DNA of 64,000 bases from Phyllostachys edulis (taxonomy: Eukaryota > Streptophyta > Magnoliopsida > Poales > Poaceae), in NCBI GenBank assembly GCA_036346405.1, contig CM070561.1:32654338-32718337 (forward strand), read 5' to 3'. This document shows, piece after piece, positions 20,163 to 31,511 of the stretch; the stretch's first letter is position 1; each line of letters begins with the position of its first letter. Below the pieces are notes generated by a model. The model made no database searches. It was not told the origin of the DNA and worked only from the letters and a program-made list of their open reading frames with translations. Position numbers and translations under genes: made by a program.

Positions 20163-22659
20163 TGAAGAATCTAGACCAGCCATTATGTGTTGATGGATTA
20201 TTTTGGTTATTAATGACAAATATATTTGTGAGACTAACACTTCTATTGTTATATCTATTGTTTAGTCTCAGTTAGATAAAAAGGTGAAATTCACAGAGGT
20301 ATGCATTTGATATAATAATTTTATATCTTGTTGCATTCCTCAAATCCAAAATATAGGATGAACTCCACTAAAAGTCTAACTTGAATATGTGCGTATGTTC
20401 TTATTACACATTTGTGTATGCACACATTTAGGGGAGTTCACTCTATGTTTTGTGGTTTCATTAGTATTGATCCATATTCCTTTACCCACATATATTAAGG
20501 ATATTTACTTTGAAACATATCAAATGAGTATACAACTTGTGTAGTTCATATATACACATATAACCTTTCATTCAATTATTTACTAATGTGATGGTTGTCA
20601 TCAATTACCAAAGAGGGAAAAGATTGGAGTATCTTGTCCCACCATTATGAGTTAATGGTATGTTGTGGTAATTAATGACTATCATGTGTGGGACTAATAT
20701 TTTTCATGAGTTGGATGAATAGGTTATGTTCCATGGTGATGGAGACTTTGGATGACATCATGAGGTGATCGTCATCGAGTCAAGATTCAAGAAGAGGTTG
20801 CATCATGTGTTGATGCATATCAAGTTCAAGAAGAGGAGATGATCATGAGTTGATCATCAAGTCAAAAGAAGACCCATCATGTGTTGATGGAGGTCAAGTG
20901 AAAGAGTGCATCATGGGTTGATGCATATTCAAGTCAAGAATTTGAAGAAAAGAAAATCATCATGTGTTGATGATTATCAAGTCAATGACCCGGTTCTTGA
21001 AGTGAAGATGTGCGTCATCAAGCTTCAAGTATTTGTGCAAGGCAAATGTATGACTAGCTAGGGCTAAGGATGTGTTCCTAGTCTTTTACCAGTCTTGGTG
21101 TTTGGTTGGAGACCGGATTGCTAGTATAGGTTGCCGTACTATTAAGAGGGGTCTTGATTAGTAGTTTGAGTTTGTCATGTGCTGATAGCTTATTGTACAT
21201 GCTCTAGCTCTCCTTAACATGTTGCCAATATTTGCGAATGTATTTTGCAAATAGTCGAGGCTCATGTATAATCCTTGTAGCATGTGACTTTAGTTTGCGA
21301 ATGTGTTTTGCAAATGGTTTAAGTCCATGTACCTTATTCCTTGTGGCGTTGATTCTAAATGTTGGCAAATGTGTTTTGCAACTTGTTGAGAATCTCACCT
21401 TTAACCCTTGTTTGCATTGCGCATCAATTGGCAAATGTGTTTTGCAAATTGAGTTGAAGCGAAATGCAAATTACTCTCTTTCAGCTCTGGCGGTTTGACC
21501 ACCAGTAGTGACCGGTCTAACCGGTGGGGTGTCCGGCCTGACCGCCAGTTGTTGGACGGTCTGACCAGCCCTTGGTCAGCGGTATGACCACATTTGTTCT
21601 GCGGTACTACCGGAGTGTGGTAGTACTAATCTTTTATTGGCGGTACATATTTTCCAGTAAGGTGCATTTTCTGGATCTGGCTTGCTCCTTTTTGGAGCGG
21701 TCTGACCGTCCCTCTGGTGGTCTGACCGGTGTGGTCCGGTCTGACCGGTCAATGGTTGGTGGTCAGACCGAATGTGTGTCTAACGGCTAGTTTTATAGCC
21801 ATTGGAACTCTGGCGGTCTGACCGGTTTATTACTGTTTTTGTGGAATCTTTCCTGCAACGGCTAGTTTTCGTATGTGGGCTATAAATATCTACCTTGGCT
21901 GGTTGTGGAGGTTGTTGTTGCTGGTGCTATTCATTCATTGAGCAAAGAGCAAGTCCTCTTATCTCTTTTGTGTATGTGTTGCACTTAGTGAGCTTAGAGG
22001 GCAAAACCTAAGTGCATGTGTTGCATTAGGTTGTGGATTGTGTATCCACTTGAGCTTAGACACTTGATTTGTTCAAGTGAGAGTCTTTGACTTGTTTCTC
22101 TTGGTGTTTGCCAACACCTAGACGGTGTGGAGGCGTCGTGATTCGGTAATCTTCTCAAAGAAGGTTGTGAGAAGACCCGGGCGTTTATGAGTGGCTTGGT
22201 GCTCGTCATCTCCTGAGTGGAGGAAGAGCAACCCCTAGTGGATCGAGGTGTTGGTTCATGTTGGAACCGGTCCAAGTAGTTGGACTTACCTCAGAGGTGT
22301 TGGCTTAATTCGTGGAGCCAATCCAATTTGTTTGGGCTTTCCTCAATGTGGATTAGGGGAGACCGACGAGTCTCCGATCACCACGGTAAAACATCATTTT
22401 ATCATTGTGGTTTGTTTTACTTTGTATTTTACTATATTACAATTTACATTCATATAATTAAATTGCTTACTTATCTTTGTATGATTGCTATCATTATCAA
22501 TAGTCTTCTTGTTGGTGCACTTAGCAAAGTTTAGTTGATTTAGGTTTTAATTGTGCAAAACCGAATTGATTTACAATTCCGCATAAAACAAGGTTTTAGC
22601 CAAAGAAGTTTTTCAAACCGCCTATTCACTCCCCTCTAGCCGGCCTCCTCAATCTTACA
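20163..22659 (+). repeat. Element B 3' LTR (2497 bp)
   Basis: Counterpart of 4745-7222, from TGAAGAATCTAGACC to CCTCCTCAATCTTACA. The hairpin array is at 20751-20976, the TTTGCAAA repeats at 21232-21450, the CGGTCTGACCG cluster at 21485-21825 and the TATA box at 21881-21888. The last hairpin is better preserved here (AATCATCA with TGATGATT, 20955-20975) than in the 5' LTR. Confidence 0.92.
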
Positions 22660-22664
22660 ACGAG
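22660..22664. repeat. Target-site duplication of element B, right copy (ACGAG)
   Basis: Matches 4740-4744. Confidence 0.92.
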
Positions 22665-23769
22665 TTAGCTGGAGATGGCCCGGCGATGGCGGGCAGCGAC
22701 GGCGAGAGAAGCTCCGAGCGGCAGTGATGGCCCGAGGAAAAAGGGTAGTCTTCAACCCTCCAGGTAGCTCCATGGAAGTAGGTAGATAGTTCCGAAGAAA
22801 TAACTTTGGGTACACTTCACCGACGAGGTCAACTCGACTGCTTGGTCTAATCTGGTCGGAGGGGAGGAAGGACGAGGTCAGCGGCGGTTCCTGTGAACAA
22901 GGGGTGGAATAAATTGAGGGGGAACATCTCTTGGGTCATGGAAGATGAGCTGACGCATATAATAAGAGAACAGCCTCACCGCTGGGTGTTAATGGCGATG
23001 GCGGCGTGGTGGTGGCGCGCGACCGAAACAAGCGCTCAAGCCATACCCGGAGCTCAAGCTCGTTTGAGGAATGGAGGAGGTGGGACTAGCACTGGTGTGG
23101 CGAGGAAAAACACTGAGGGGGGACTCGAGGTTGCTATATGTATACCAACAATGGGGCGGAGATGCCCGAGAGCCTGCGATGCATTCGGCATGGCCCGACA
23201 AGGAGGAGTGGTTGGTGATTTGACAGGGTCGGCAGCACGGTGCAATCGATGTGACAAGTTGAGCGACAGGGCGTAATGGCCGAGTGATAGCCTTCACCAG
23301 CCACTCGAGCCTGGTCAGAGGAACAGGAAATAGGGGGAAAGAGAATAGGCTAGGGAGAAATAGGAAGAAGGAATATAATAGAATTTTAGAGTTGTATATA
23401 ATTCTGTTATTTTTATTTGGTGATTCTTCTTCAACGGCAAACATGGTTTGGTATTTATTGGACCTTCCTAATTGGACTCCTTGATCACTTAGAGGATTGA
23501 GTGTTGGATTCCACACTCTCAATTCTGAGGGTTTACATGTAATATTTAGAAGAGGATGCTTTTAAGTTTGTTTGCTTTGACCATTTATGTTTCTAGGGTT
23601 TTCTTATCTTAGGGTTCTCTGATTTTTGTACCACTTATGACGGCAAGAAAAGCAATTGCAATTCAAACAACTCTCGAAAATGCAATCAATAAGAACAACA
23701 TTAGCTATCACATAATTTTTTTTAAAAAATCCCATCTTTTTTACATTTATGAATTTTTGGGATGTTACA
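22665..23769 (-). mobile_element. LTR A, right part
   Basis: Continuation of A after element B. It parallels the end of LTR D: GGCGATGG-rich stretch, AGGGTAGTCTTCAACCCTCC versus the GGGTGGTCTTCGGTCTTC of D, and the terminal ACATTTATGAATTTTTGGG followed by ATGTTACA. ORFs on either strand here (22893-23276, 22989-23522) correspond to LTR sequence and are not conserved genes. Confidence 0.7.
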
Positions 23770-24021
23770 ACATCTCTTTTTGAGAGATTGTGCTGTTGAA
23801 TCTCAATGCTTACCAAAAGCAAATTCTGATGTAATAACAAAAATATACTTTGGTTGTTCTCGGAAGGCTTTGTACTGAAGAAAAACATGCTAAACAAGAT
23901 GCTATCTCTGTCATTAATCATAAACAGAGAAGACAACTAGTACATCTTTTACTGAATGTTAGGCAGAGCAGATGAAATGTTACCCAATCCTTGTGCACAA
24001 TCCTTTTCTGAGTTCTATCGC
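23770..24021. other. Short unassigned segment between LTR A and LINE H
   Basis: About 250 bases of AT-rich sequence with no repeat partner in the window and no coding frame; probably old host or unrecognised repeat DNA. Confidence 0.4.
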
Positions 24022-24242
24022 TTTATTTTTTTTAGATAATGGAAGAGCGAAAGCTCTCTCGGCCTCTGCATCAAAGATACACATAGCCTAATTTATTTAA
24101 ATGTTTAAGGTACCAAAATTACCAAAGATAGCTAAGAGTGGCTTGAAGCCTTACATCCAAAAGATGATTGAAATTAAAACTCAATCATTACTAATCCTGT
24201 GATTAAGCTGCCACCCATGAAAGTTTAATATTTGCTTCGCCA
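24022..24242 (-). pseudogene. LINE H ORF2 C-terminus and 3' UTR
   Basis: Reading leftwards from the F insertion, the frame continues with KQILNFHGWQLNHRISND and a stop at 24181-24183, exactly in phase with ORF2 right of F once F and one CGCCA copy are removed. The remaining 150 bases, ending in AAAAAAAATAAAG on the minus strand, are the LINE 3' UTR with a GAGAGAGCTTTCGCTCTTCC stretch. Confidence 0.8.
24238..24242. repeat. Target-site duplication of element F, left copy (CGCCA)
   Basis: CGCCA directly left of TGTAGGACTGG; repeated at 42377-42381 directly right of TATCCACA. Confidence 0.9.
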
Positions 24243-26362
24243 TGTAGGACTGGAAAGGCGACTAGAGAGGGGGGGGGGGGCTGAATAGTAGCACGCTCAC
24301 TTTTTCACAAAGATCGAATTCAACACCCATTCACTCCAATAGCTATGGAAGCTATGAAGATCAAAGTACAAGTGTAGCGGATAACTTGTATTGAATTCAA
24401 TTCAAACCCCAAAGCATTAAATCAAAAGACCTCAAATCACAGAGGCTGAGCGGTCTGATCGCTATCACCGGCGGTCTGACCGACTAGCCGAAGAACAGAG
24501 AAAAACAGCCAAACTTAAATTGGTCGGGCGGTTTGACCGATGTTTCAAAACCGGTCTGACCGGACCTGACACAAAACAGTGCTGACAGCCCGAAAACCAA
24601 AACTCAAATCGGTCTAACTTTTGATCTACACGATGAAACTTGACCAAACTTGAGACACACCTTTCTAAGGATATCAGGAACCTATTCCAAGCAACGATCG
24701 TCCAAATCCAAGCCAAAGTCCTGACCTTTTTCAATATGAGCGAAGGTGGGTTCAAAATCGGGCAAAAACGAAACTTAGATCCAAAAGCTTGCTCGTGGTT
24801 GATTGATGATCTAGATGATCCTATATAGGTTCCCACATGTCACAGCAAGCTAGATCTACGCAAGAAACCAAACAAAAACCCGCGGATCGAAGAAAGCCCC
24901 AAAATCACAAAATAGAGAGGAAGAACAAATAAGAACTCATCTTGTTGCAATCTTCCTTGGATTGATTTGAGAAGATGAATGTCATTTACAGCCACTCCAC
25001 ATGAAGGACAAAGCTCACCACGTGAGCACACACTCTCAATCCAAACCCTAGAACCTAGCTCTCCCCTTTCTCTTCAAAACCCTAAGACAAAATAGGGCAT
25101 CTCCCAATGGGGTTTGGCTGGCTTCTCCCTTGGCTTCAGCAGCACTCAAGCAGCCCACAACACCCATATTTATAGTGGAGGCTAAGCACCTAGGGTATAT
25201 TCCATTAGGGCACCCATTAAGCCCTAACACACAATGGGTTAACACACGCACGCATCTCAAAGCGCCGTCTTCATCATCGATTGACCTAAACCGCTTCACC
25301 ATGCACCGACCCGCGCCACGGTTTAGCCAAAAGGTCACCAAGGGGGTATTTGGTGAAATTACCAAAATACCCCTTCTCGATCCTTCTCCAAAAAACCGAG
25401 TCCACAGATCGTGAAGCAATCCCATGCTTCACCACATGTAGGTTGATCAACGGCTCTATGTCGTCAAGTCTCTCCCGTCCGGATCCCACCGGCACCACTG
25501 AGCACTTGCAACGACTCCCGCGCCGCTTAATCCAACCAGTCGCACCGAACTGCCCATTCGGTCATCCATGTCCATTCTGCGCCCCGCTTGAGTCCTCTGA
25601 CCTCACCCGACATCCTTGATTGTTTTAGACCTCAGCTCTCCAAGCTTAGTCCTGATACACCTTGCCGTTGACCGTCATAGACCTGCAAGCAACCTACATA
25701 GCAATAGACCAAGAAACCATTTTCGGGAATAAGTTCTTCACAACTTGACCCACGTTAGTCAAAACATGCATCATGCAACACATATGCAATGACACCCATG
25801 AACTTGACCTAACAAAACAATCATCGTCACCGAGTTGGCCGATGAACAAGCCAAAATCGGTCAGACTGCCACCCTTGGCGGTCGGACCGATCAACTGCCG
25901 GCCTTGACCAAAGACAAGGCCGTCGACCGCTCCACAGGACTTAGCCAAAATTCCACCCTTGGAAATCCGAACCTCTCTGGAATTTTCAAACGAATAGAAC
26001 TTTTGCCTGTAGACTCCAAAAAATATGAGACCAAGTGCAGAAGAACCCTCTCACTTGCCTACACCCTTTATTTTGGCCCACCCAAAATCCAAAGTCATTA
26101 AAGTGACCGGTCGACCGCTCGAGCAAAGCCGGTCGAGACCGCTCAGCGGCCGGTCTAACCGCCACCACCTGTCGGTCATTGCCGACCACCATTCCAGAAA
26201 AATCACACAAGGCATGGCCGGTCGACCGCCACCATGGCCGGTCAAACTGCTAGAGGCTTGACAGGCTGAACAACGTCAGCAGGGTGATTCCGCAAACCCT
26301 CAACGCCATTGCCAATTGTCTCATCATCCTAATATTGTGGGCATATCCCCAAGATATCCACA
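24243..26362 (-). repeat. Element F 3' LTR (left, 2120 bp)
   Basis: Plus-strand start TGTAGGACTGG, a G12 run near 24270-24282, and end AAGATATCCACA. It carries GGTCTGACCG motifs at both ends (24450-24570 and 25855-26250) and a reverse TATA box (25167-25174). The polypurine tract follows on its right. Confidence 0.9.
25167..25174 (-). promoter_or_regulatory. TATA box of element F 3' LTR
   Basis: TATAAATA on the minus strand; same position in the right LTR (41205-41212) and in fragments E and G. Confidence 0.65.
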
Positions 26363-26372
26363 ATCTCCCCCT
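26363..26372 (-). promoter_or_regulatory. Polypurine tract of element F
   Basis: AAGGGGGAGA on the minus strand, adjoining the LTR start. Similar tracts occur upstream at about 26795 and 26853 (ATGGGGGAGA) and 27523 (AGGGGGAGTT), mirroring the multiple tracts of element B. Confidence 0.75.
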
Positions 26373-27777
26373 TGATGAACACATTGGCAGTTTCTCAGAA
26401 AATATAAGTTTGAGGTTTGAAAATTAAAATACTCGGCGTTTTTCGCAAAAAGGCACAACTTGGTCCATTAGCAAGAAAGCAATAGAAATGACCAAGTGGC
26501 TTCAAAATAGCATGGGCAAGTGAGATCTGACAAAAGAAAGCAAGAAAGCTTCCAATTCGAGAGAATCGATAAAAATCTCACTTAAGGTCCATATGAAAGA
26601 ACTATTGTTCTATTTGACCTTAGATCATTGTGAGGCTTCAAGATTTGCAATTCAAGTTCAGAAAAGGCAATAAGACCAAAAGAATGCAATATGAATGCTC
26701 CCACTCACTATGATCATCATTTTTCAAGAGAGAATTTTCAATTTTCAATTTCTCCAATTCTCTCTAAAAAGCTCCTAACTTCTCCCTCTTACCAAACTTC
26801 TCCCCCATAACCAACAAGCTCTATATTAACATTATATTTTTACTATATCTTCTCCCCCATTTAACAATGGATTCATCAAGGAATCATACCCTCCTCTTAT
26901 CCAGAGAAGACAAATGCACAAGAAAGGAAGAAGCAAAAGAAAGAGCATGCATGAAATGCAATGGGGTGGCTTCATTTTTGTTTTGATTTTTCAATTTTTA
27001 GGTAAAAGAAGCTTTGGAGATTACTCAATTGAACAGGCTAGCATTTCTACCATTACTCAAGATACAACAGGCCTGACAAAACTAGCAAGATCATGTTAAG
27101 ACATATATAGCAAAGCTAGGCTAATGAGCTGTAAATACCACATGTTGTTGGATTAAAGTAAATAATGCTTCAAAATTAGCAAGTTCAACAACAGTATCCT
27201 AAAGTGATAATGGCCTTGTCGAGAATGTCAATGTGAGATCGAAAACTAGCAAAGACCATTTTAGAGACGAGAAAGTTACAATTGAATTATTTTGCTCAAA
27301 ATACCTCAAAAGCCCAATTTTCAACTGTTTTCATTTGCAATGAATATTCAAGTTGATTAAAGGTCTATCTTAGTAAAGAAGGTCTGGACTAGGAGCCATC
27401 CACAACCTCTTCCTAAGCTTCAACCAATTTTGACAATTTGCTTTTTAGCCATGTGCTAGATCTCAAGCCTTGCATGACCATCTCAAGCACAAAAAGCTTA
27501 AAAGAGTGGTCTAGGTCATCTAAAACTCCCCCTGAGTTTATGCCTAGTACAATGGCAAGTCGTCTCATGAGAAAGAATTGGTGAGATCAGTTTTTTCGCA
27601 CAAAAGAGATCATTTTTCATTTTGCACAAGGGTTGTTTTAGATTTTTTAATGAACTGAAAGCTCAAAAATGTTCAATTCTAGATTCCAAAGCTAACAAAG
27701 CAATTTTGACAGAGCCAATGTCACAAAAAGATCACTAATTGTGCAACTAGCTAAAAGATCCACAAATTGCAATTCTG
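26373..27777 (-). other. Element F internal non-coding region left of chromovirus I
   Basis: AT-rich, no domain recognised. In element coordinates this is the stretch before the 3' LTR, where an extra ORF sits in element B; none is visible here. Confidence 0.55.
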
Positions 27778-28450
27778 AGGCTGCTTCCAGTCTAGTACAT
27801 CTTGTACCTTGCTGGGATCAACGGTAATACCTCCTTCGGATAATACATGTCCCAAGAATGCAACTTGCTTGAGCCAGAAAGCACACTTGTTAAATTTAGC
27901 ATACAACTGATGCTTGCGAAGAGTATCCAGCACAAGTCTCAGATGATGTTCATGCTCTTCGCCAGACTTGGAGTAGATAAGAATGTCGTCAATGAACACA
28001 ACAACAAACTTATCCAAGAAATCCATGAATACTGAATTCATTAGATTCATGAAATAAGCAGGAGCATTCGTTAGACCAAAGGACATAACAGTATATTCGT
28101 ACAACCCATAACGTATAGAAAAGGTTGTTTTAGGAATGTCCTCAGCTCTAACCTTGATCTGATGATAGCCCGATCGCAAATCAATGTTTGAAAAGACACG
28201 GGCTCCAGTCAACTGGTCAAACGGATCATCAATTCGGGGCAGAGGGTACTTATTTTTGACAGTGACTTCATTTAACGGACGGTAATCCACACACATCCGT
28301 AGAGTCTGATCTTTCTTTTGACAAAGATAGCGGGCATCCCGGGTGAGGAACTTCGGTCGAATGAATCCCTTATCAAGTAATTCTCCAAAATTGTTTCTTC
28401 AATTCAAACAACTCATTAGAAGGCATACGATAAGGTCTTCTAGATATAGG
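27778..28450 (-). pseudogene. Chromovirus I reverse transcriptase, N-terminal two-thirds
   Basis: The open part (28296 to about 27778) starts MCVDYRPLNEVTVKNKYPLP and includes the palm motif VFIDDILIYS with both catalytic aspartates, then FLGHVLSEGG. Upstream to about 28450 the frame is broken but the normal lead-in is readable. The last residues before the stop (NCNLWIF) belong to element F sequence, marking the truncation. Confidence 0.88.
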
Positions 28451-28472
28451 AGCGATACCAGAACTAGTTCAA

Positions 28473-28964
28473 TCACGAACTCCACCTCCGATCCGGTGGC
28501 ATCTGGGAAGATCTTCGGGAAAGACATCCGGATATTCGGATACTCCTAGATCTTGACTCCAAGGTAGGGGCGGCATCAATTTTTAATGTACCAAGATGAG
28601 AATGAACTGTTCTAGATTGAAAAACGACTGAAATGCCGTTTTTATTAGTGAGGGATATAGTCCGTTGGGCACAATTAATTTGGCCAAAATTTTGGGATAA
28701 CCAATCCATTCCCAAAATGACATCTATCCCTTTAGAGTTTATCACAATCAAGTCTGCCCAAAAATCTACCCCTTCAATATTAATATTGACATTATGGCAG
28801 ATTTGATCAGTCATGAATATTGACCCAGGTGAGTGAATAATATGTGGGGGATGAAGATGATGCATAACTAGCTGATGTTGAGTAGCAAACTGCCTACTAA
28901 CAAAAGAATGGGATGCTCCAGAGTCAAATAAAACAGTAGCTGAACTGAAATTAACTAGGAGCAT
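28473..28964 (-). pseudogene. Chromovirus I aspartic protease region
   Basis: Holds the active-site motif LFDSGASHSFVS and the second-strand motif DVILGMDWL, the standard layout of retropepsin-like Ty3/gypsy protease. The C-terminal part (after about residue 125) runs into an altered frame. Confidence 0.82.
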
Positions 28965-29006
28965 ACCAAGGATGACTTCAGGTGCCTCGACTGCTTCTTG
29001 GCCAGC

Positions 29007-30174
29007 TTATTTGATTAATCTGACCATGATCGGCGGGTCGGGCTTGACAGCTGTCTTAGGAGAAGATGCAAGACGCACAGCAGCTGGAGAAGGCTGAACA
29101 GGTGGCAACCCACGTGCCTTAGCAAAGCATTGATTTGCAAAATGTCCTGGGTGTCCACAATGATAGCAAATCACACCAGGCCTGATATTGATAGCAGTAG
29201 GTGGCCTGTTTCCACTAGGTCGGGACTGCCCAGTGGGTGGCGGTGGGCGAAATGCAAACACCGGCGCCCTAGGTGGAGCTAAAGCTGGCGCTCGGAAAGA
29301 CTGAGGCTGCCACAGACGCGGTCTTACTAAGCGGCCACTGGCTGTAAATTGGGTGGCCTTCTGCCGCTTCCGCGACTCCTCTAGAGCTTTGCTCTTAGTT
29401 TCAACAATTATGGCTTTGTCCACAAGATGTTGAAAATTTCTAAAATCTTGTAATGCCAAAGCCATCTGCAACTCTTCAGACAGACCATTCATGAAACGGT
29501 TTCGACGACGAGTGTCAGTCGAAACATCGTCAGGGGCGTACCGAGCAAGAAAATTGAACTCATGAAGATACTCGGTCACTGATTTTCGCCCTTGCTTGAG
29601 AGCGAGAAATTCCTGCTGCTTGAGTATCATCACTCCTTCAGGAATATGGGCCTCGCGAAAGGCCTCCATGAACTCAAGCCAGGTAGGGATATGTCCTGTG
29701 GGCTGAATAGCCAGATAATTATCCCACCAATTGCTAGCCGCCCGATCGGTGGTAGCTAGCATCTGAGACCTTCTCCCTTCGAACATTGGGCAATGGGCAG
29801 CTTCTTTTCAATTTCCGAAGCCGGTCCTCTGCTTCCAATGGATCTGAGGAGTTGGAGAACAACTTGGCGGAGTTAGTCCGCCGAAGTCGACAAGACTTCC
29901 ACCCATCTTGAACTCTGCTCTACCACCGGTGGTGTAGTAGTAGAAGAGGTATTATGCGCATAATTTGCTCCAATATGTCGTCTGGTCCATGCGGTTCGCT
30001 CAATTTGCATGAGCACGTCCGCCATAGTGGGTGGTGGTGGAAGCTCCTTCTGGCGACCACCTTGCGGACCATGAGATCCGGAAGAGTCACCTGCTCCCCG
30101 AGTATAGGGAGCAGGGGAGAACCTCTCCTCTTGTTGTGTTCGCGAGCAGTGGTGGGTCTGTCATCTGTTGCCAT
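29007..30174 (-). pseudogene. Chromovirus I gag
   Basis: The main frame (29786-29007, 259 aa) has the retrotransposon gag core (WWDNYLAIQPTG, EFLALKQGRKSVTEYLHEFN, RFMNGL), a proline-rich linker and one CCHC knuckle (CYHCGHPGHFANQC). The N-terminus, from MATDDRPTTAREHN at 30174, lies in other frames, so gag is broken by at least one frameshift between 29790 and 30100. Confidence 0.85.
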
Positions 30175-30490
30175 ATAATGGTTAACAAAATCACAAGGAT
30201 ATACTCGGCGAACGCATACAAGATTCTGGGATAGAAAAGAAAGAAGTACTAAACTTATTCATGCATCATGCTATGTCATGCAACCAAATTAACACCAAAA
30301 CCACACCATAACCAAATACAGCAAAAGGGTCGGCTCCACTTTATTATATATCGGCTGACCACACATCAAGTCCAAAATGCACAAGTCGGCAACCAGAATT
30401 TTTACAAAACATAGGCTATTCTATTACATAATACGTAATGGACAACTGCTAGCCTATTACACAGCTACTGCCGAACACATCATCCAGCCC

Positions 30491-31298
30491 CTAAGTGTAA
30501 TCATTACGGTTAAAATTCACCGAAAACTCATTTAACATATGAGCTTCAGGTGAACCCGTATCTATGGGATCCCTAGGGCTGATGAGACGTGTAGGAGAAC
30601 CTAACAGCAAATGATGTCCCCCAGAATGCGTAGGTCGTTGGGTGCGAGGAAAACCGGCGGACATTCGGGCTTGACGACATTGCCCAAGGATAGGAACTAG
30701 CCCAGGCACTTCTGGAAGTCGGAAACCCTGCGGTGTAGTAGCAGCTGGAGGGATCTCATTGTTGCCATAGAGCACGTTACAAGGAACGCGGTTCGTGGCA
30801 ACCCCAAGCCTCAAATATTCACATGCCTCGTCTGCGAGATGGCGGGTTTCCCATAATTCATACACAAGGCGGTGATGGGTTTGGTCCATATCGGACCAAC
30901 CTCGCTAACTTACGTCGTATGGGTCCTCTCCAAAGCGAATCTCATCGAGCGTACTCCCATCTGCTCTAGGGCCTTGTTTTGGGAAGTGGACATAGGGTGG
31001 TGAGGCAGCTCAGTCAAATCATGACGAAGGAGGCTCATCATCCTATCTGTGACTTCTGAATAATATAACCAGAGGTGGCACACACATGGATGCAGTATGG
31101 AACACTACCCACCACCTGTCTGGCGATCACATTAATGATAGCTTGGTACTCTTCCATACCAGGACCTCGGTCTCGACGATAAATGGCATACTCTGGCTGA
31201 TACGTAAAATTGGCCCGCCACATCATATCTCGAAGCAAGGCCGGAAACCCGTCCACATCTTCGGCTCGAGTCTCCTTAATCAAATACCAGCCACTCAT
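30491..31298 (-). pseudogene. ORF between 5' LTR and gag of chromovirus I (unknown function)
   Basis: Two same-strand frames, 31298-31038 (start MSGWYLIKETRAEDVDGF, then MMWRANFTYQPEYAIYRRDR) and 30889-30491 (MDQTHHRLVYELWETRHLAD ... PEVPGLVPILGQ ... ISPRDPIDTGSPEAH), with a readable but interrupted stretch between (30890-31037). Sense orientation, length and protein-like composition suggest a decayed real protein of about 270 residues. I do not recognise a domain. It lies where a leader is expected, ahead of gag. Confidence 0.55.
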
Positions 31299-31494
31299 CT
31301 ACAGACAAAAGACAAGATAAGTAAGAAACTTAGCTTATAAAGTCAATAGAAGTTAGATAAGAAGGGATACTAAGGAAGGTAAGAAGTAAAAGATATCATA
31401 CTTAAATATTTTAGAAATTAATTACGTTAAAATAATTTCACAGAAACTCACTAAGGATAACGACCATGCTAATTCTAACCTACAGGCAAACGTA

Positions 31495-31507
31495 TGCTCT
31501 GATACCA
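31495..31507 (-). promoter_or_regulatory. Primer-binding site of chromovirus I (tRNA-iMet)
   Basis: Minus strand reads TTGGTATCAGAGC a few bases after the LTR end (GGTCTCACA). Confidence 0.88.
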
Positions 31508-31511
31508 ACGC

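Larger units (their letters stand above)
4745..22659 (+). mobile_element. Element B: 17.9-kb non-autonomous copia-like LTR retrotransposon (gag plus accessory ORF, no pol)
   Basis: Paired LTRs (4745-7222 and 20163-22659), an exact 5-bp target duplication, an initiator-tRNA-Met primer site and a polypurine tract define a complete insertion. The internal domain holds a SIRE/Maximus-like gag (7277-8697) and a second ORF (from 10551) resembling the plant family annotated as putative plant transposon protein. I found no protease, integrase, reverse transcriptase or RNase H, so the element must have depended on enzymes from a relative. Two later LTR insertions (D and C) account for 5.6 and 1.4 kb of its length. 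Hand-compared stretches of the two LTRs differ at several per cent of sites, the most of the three LTR pairs here, so it is the oldest of the three complete insertions. Confidence 0.9.

Noticed and set aside
22893..23522. ORFs on both strands in the right part of LTR A
   Set aside because: Corresponding sequence in LTR D (15800-16420) has different frames; no conserved protein.
1985..23769. A and D as Helitron or Mutator-like DNA transposons
   Set aside because: Ends are TG...CA, D has a 5-bp duplication, and both align with the LTR of chromovirus I; no terminal inverted repeats or transposase.
27778..31507. Integrated pararetrovirus (caulimovirid) as the source of the protease-RT segment
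   Set aside because: A tRNA primer site follows an LTR end, gag and protease are those of Ty3/gypsy elements, and no movement protein is seen.
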